Shown: piece after piece, positions 60,838 through 64,000 of the stretch
Position numbering within the stretch: position 1 is the stretch's first letter
Layout: the number at the start of each line of letters is the position of its first letter
NCBI GenBank assembly: GCA_018398815.1
Contig: CM031616.1
Coordinates: forward strand, 68,838,143-68,902,142
Direction: 5' to 3'
Length of the DNA: 64,000 nt
From: Conus ventricosus
Lineage: Eukaryota; Mollusca; Gastropoda; Neogastropoda; Conidae
Translations under genes and position numbers: made by a program
Notes under the pieces: model-generated
The model's input: only the letters and a program-made list of their open reading frames with translations
Databases searched by the model: none
Told to the model about the DNA's origin: nothing

Positions 60838-60888
60838 GTATTATTGCTACTGAAACTCGCTGGGGATGTTCATTCCAATCCAGGGCCA
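60838..60888 (+). other. 2A-like ribosome-skipping motif in LINE ORF2
   Basis: The frame reads VLLLLKLAGDVHSNPGP. Canonical 2A ends D(V/I)ExNPGP. Here the usual Glu is His. 2A-like sequences at the N-terminus of non-LTR retrotransposons are established in several animals. Activity with His at this place is uncertain. Confidence 0.75.
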
Positions 60889-61552
60889 GATAATGAACAG
60901 TTGATGGATTATCAATCATTCACGTGAATGTGCATAGTCTTCGTCGCAAAATTTCTCTCCTACAGTGTGAAGTAAGTCATTTACGATATTTATAACCGTT
61001 TCAGAAACTTGGTTGTCTGATGACATATCCAGTGATGATATTTGCAATTCAAGGTTTTCACCCTCCAGTCAGAAATGACAGAGCAGGCGACGCACACGGA
61101 GGTGTTTGCTGTATATGTTAGAGTAATTTAGTCTGTAGATCAAGGCCTGACTTGACCATTCCCTTCTTGGAGGCAGTGTGGATAGAAACAAAGTTAAAAC
61201 AAGACACACTACTGGTAGGAACATTTTATCGACCACCTGATGCAAACGTGACTGATTGGAATTGGATTGACCAGTCGGTGCAGTTAGCTGGCAACACGCC
61301 TGATAAGTTTATAGTCCTTGGCGATTTTAACGCTGATTGCAAGCACCAACCACCTACCCACCTTCGCAATATAATGGTGACGAATAACTATCTCAGTTAG
61401 TCAACAAACCAACTCGTGTAACAGAACACTCCTCTACAGTAATCGACTTGATTCTGACGCCGTGTCCAGACTTAGTTCAATCAGTAGATGTGCTGCCACC
61501 AATCTGCAGTGATCACTTGCTCCATTTGTTGTTCTTAAGATTCTTCGCAAAG

Positions 61553-61666
61553 CTAACTCTTCCTACGACTGGTGAGTTGATTTTAACGTGGTGACAGCCC
61601 TGATGTGGCCCTCTGCGGTCGGCTGGGCTATAAGCAACATTATCTTTCTTATCTAACTCTTCCTAC
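61553..61666 (+). mobile_element. LINE 3' end inserted in LINE ORF2, 14-bp target duplication
   Basis: The insert 61567-61652 (gactggtgagttgattttaa ... cggtcggctgggctataagc ... TTATC tail) matches the family at 5731-6306. ctaactcttcctac at 61553-61566 and 61653-61666 is a perfect 14-base duplication. Confidence 0.92.
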
Positions 61667-62850
61667 AAGCGAACAATATATAAATTATGCCAAACTTGAT
61701 ATACATAAATTGACTGACGAACTGACTCGCACAAATCTGGGATCCTATTTTGTCCTTCGAATCAATTGACGACTCAGCTAAAGCATTTTCTGACTATCTT
61801 ATGTACATTGCTAAACTATGTATGCCATGAAAATAATCAAGGTAAGCGAACGTGATGCCCCATGGATCACGACGGAAGTAAAAAGCTTAATAAAAAAAGA
61901 AAAACAATATTCACAAATTAGCTAAACATTTTAACTCAGACTGGGCCTGAACACTTTTTCGGCGAATTCGTAACGACGTAACAGCCACTGTTAGACGCAG
62001 GAAAAACAGAATTTATGGTTGAACTGGATCAACAAATTTCTTCAGCTGACCAGTTAGGGTCCAAGCAATGGTGGAGACTAGTAAAAACGTTTATTTCTAA
62101 AAAGGGTATGCCTCAAGACGATATTCCTCCTCTAGATATTAATGGTCACATTTATTACACTTCTGTCGACAAAGCCACTGCGCTTAACCACTTCTTTGCT
62201 ACAAAAATGTTTTGTTGAAAATCATAACGATGATGTTCCTTCAATGCCAATTTGCAGGCACTATCAATCCTCTAGTCATTACAAAAGAAAGGGTTTTAGA
62301 AATTTTGAATGCTCTCGACTGTAAGAAGGCTGTGGGGCCGATTTAGTTCACAATAAGATTCTAAAAGCAGCAGCGAACATTATCTGTGAACCTTTAATGC
62401 ATCTCTTCAATCGTTCTTTATTTGGGGCAAGTTTCCATCAGTCTGGAAAATTGCTCACGAAACACCAAATTTTTAAAAAAGGGTGTAAACCAAGTGTGAA
62501 AATTACGGCCCTATTTCTTTACTGATTGCATCGGTAAAGTTTTAGAGAAGTGTGTTCAAAACATGCGTTTAAGTACTTAATGGACAACAGCCTTTTGACA
62601 CCGCTCAGTCTGGTTTCGTTCTAACGACTCGAAGCGACTTCTTTGATGTGTCTAAAGCTTTGATAAAGTGTGGCACCGTGCACTGATTACAAACTGTCGC
62701 CCTGGGTATTCGTGGACAGTTATTCACTGATTCAATGATATCTACTGACCGTACTCAAGCAGTTGTACTGAAAGGAAGTAAGTCGTCCTATTCCCTGTTT
62801 CAGCGGTGTCCCCCAGGCTCTGTTCTCGGCCCACTATTGTTTTCAAATAT

Positions 62851-64000
62851 TGTGACGGGTCTCCGACGCTCCCCTCGTTATTAAAATATGATTTCATATT
62901 CAGGGATGCAGGGGGTTATAGACAGAAGTATTTACGCTTTCACAACCAAAGCGCTTCTCGCATAGGCACATGCACTCTGTCACTCCACATCGGGCCCTGC
63001 ACAAAGGTGACGGGAAACCAATAACATTTCATAGAAAAAATTTCAACTTTATTAACTTGACTCCGAGCCCCCACCCGTCACTACACAACACAACTTCTGT
63101 ATCATACAACAATGTAAACAGCTACAGACAATTTCAAAAAATCGCATCCCCTTTCCTTCAATCACTCTTCATTAACCAGGAAAGACAATATTCCACAATT
63201 CTGTTTGCACACTTATAAACTTAAAAAATAAAGGGTCCATAACTTGCCAGCATTCCTTGGTTGATCGTCAGTTTCTCTCATCCACTGTACGACCACGAGC
63301 TGAAGCTGCCACACTGTGTGTCCTCCCGTTTGGGCCCAAAATCCCAGTTGGGGGAAAACTGGCAACGTAGCTTGAGTCGCACCCTCCCCATCCGAGTCTC
63401 CCGGACTCCACCGTACTTCGCCCCTCCCACGGAAAGGGCTCCTGTCGGCCTCTCCCACAGGTTTCTCTGGCTGCAAACACCCCCGTTGTCGGGCAGCTCC
63501 CTGTCTAGGCTCCAACAGGCTGACACGTCTTGCTGTCGACCGTCCCCAACGGGAGACAATTCTTTTTCGTTGTCGGCTCCGAGGCTACAGCAACCTCCAC
63601 TGTCTTACGTCCCCACCCAGGAGACAACGAGGCGACAGCTAACCCTCTGCTTCACGCTGTATTTTCTTGAGCCATCAGCAAGACGGGCGAGTTCACTTTC
63701 CCTTAAGTGAGTCACACTCTCCCTGGTTTTCCAAGCAGCTTATATTCGTTCTCAGACTAGAGAGAACCCGAGTTTAACTGGCTCAACCAATGGAATCACG
63801 GGTACACACACATCACACGATTTGTACCAAATAAATTCCCAATTTAAATTTATTCCACCAATGGAATAAACTAGTCCCTACACATACACACACACCACAG
63901 CTGCTAGCCCCAACAAAATTTGGGCACCCAGTGGTTAAATGCTAACCTCCTATTCAAACTCATGTTCGATTCCCCAACTACCCATTGAACTAACAGCCTG
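62851..64000 (-). other. Unassigned end region, possible solo LTR
   Basis: Read on the minus strand, a TATA-like aatataagctgc (about 63745) is followed ~700 bases later by an aataaag signal (about 63050). TG/CA-like borders cannot be fixed and no target duplication was found. A retroviral-type LTR or the promoter and short transcript of an unknown gene are both possible. The 100-residue frames here show no domain. Confidence 0.25.

Larger units (their letters stand above)
48180..62850 (+). mobile_element. Two-ORF LINE split by a 9.3-kb Harbinger insertion
   Basis: A plus-strand non-LTR retrotransposon. ORF1 lies at 48562-49418, followed by a 1.6-kb inter-ORF segment with TG repeats to 51038. 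The Harbinger occupies 51039-60337, and the element then resumes at 60341 and carries ORF2 to about 62850. Linking the two halves rests on orientation, order and the clean TTA duplication. The same-family origin of ORF1 and ORF2 is inferred. The 3' end after the reverse-transcriptase motifs is missing. Confidence 0.65.
60750..62850 (+). pseudogene. LINE ORF2 (2A-like leader, endonuclease, reverse transcriptase), broken
   Basis: ORF2 proteins nick the target and reverse-transcribe the element. After a hydrophobic leader and the 2A-like motif come the apurinic-type endonuclease blocks: HVNVHSLRRKISLLQCEV (about 60915), VSETWLSDDISSDD (about 61000), LVGTFYRPPDANVTDWNW (about 61215) with LGDFNADC (about 61315), LVNKPTRVTEHSSTVIDLIL (about 61400) and SDH (about 61510). 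Reverse-transcriptase remnants follow: VLEILNALDCKKAVGP (62293), GKVLEKCVQN (62530) and SGVPQ with GPLLF one base out of frame (62800). There are many one-base frame changes, and the FADD region and 3' end are absent. A short insertion at 61567-61652 interrupts it between endonuclease and reverse transcriptase. Confidence 0.75.

Overview
The window is eukaryotic, and a mollusc (probably a gastropod) or a close lophotrochozoan is most likely. Coding sequence is sparse and intron-split with GT/AG borders. A TTAGGG telomere-type array, long minisatellites, dense CA/TG microsatellites, extreme poly-C and poly-G tracts and several metazoan transposon superfamilies fill the rest. The taxonomic call is inference. 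There are no bacterial operons, CRISPR arrays, IS elements or ribosome binding sites.

Layout. 1-6.6 kb: microsatellites, a degenerate ~30-bp tandem array, a fold-back element with a telomeric core (3463-3608), a 90-base C tract and a 5'-truncated LINE on the minus strand (5731-6306). 7.3-8.8 kb: two adjoining minisatellites (42 bp x15, 35 bp x24). 9.9 kb: a tRNA-derived SINE. 12.0-13.6 kb: a hAT transposon with a broken transposase. 15.1-17.2 kb: two more minisatellites (78 bp x13, 64 bp x7). 18.1-21.2 kb: a large terminal exon of a CXXC zinc-finger gene on the plus strand. 21.2-34.9 kb: no recognisable gene, many small degenerate tandem duplications. 34.9-36.3 kb: a second hAT-type element carrying a zinc-finger reading frame. 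37.1-43.0 kb: the host gene MED18 (Mediator subunit 18) on the minus strand, at least five exons, with LINE fragments in intron 1. 43.8-46.9 kb: a decayed minus-strand LINE.

48.5-62.85 kb is a nested mobile-element stack. A plus-strand two-ORF LINE has its ORF1 at 48562-49418 and its ORF2 from about 60.75 kb, with a 2A-like motif at 60838-60888. Between the two ORFs sits a 9.3-kb PIF/Harbinger DNA transposon (51039-60337) with ~45-bp terminal inverted repeats and a TTA target duplication. The Harbinger carries two intron-containing genes pointing inward from its ends: a MADF DNA-binding protein and a HARBI1-like DDE nuclease. A short LINE 3' end (61567-61652) is inserted in the LINE's own ORF2 with a perfect 14-bp target duplication. 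The region after 62.85 kb holds no recognised gene.

How the parts relate. MED18 and the CXXC gene are the only probable host genes. One LINE family (short A/T-rich tail of TTATC units) left seven copies of very different length across the window. Most frame breaks in the Harbinger, LINE and CXXC reading frames fall on short homopolymers, so they may be consensus indel errors, slippage decay, or both. Four internal splice-joined MED18 exons are intact, which argues against a uniform error rate.
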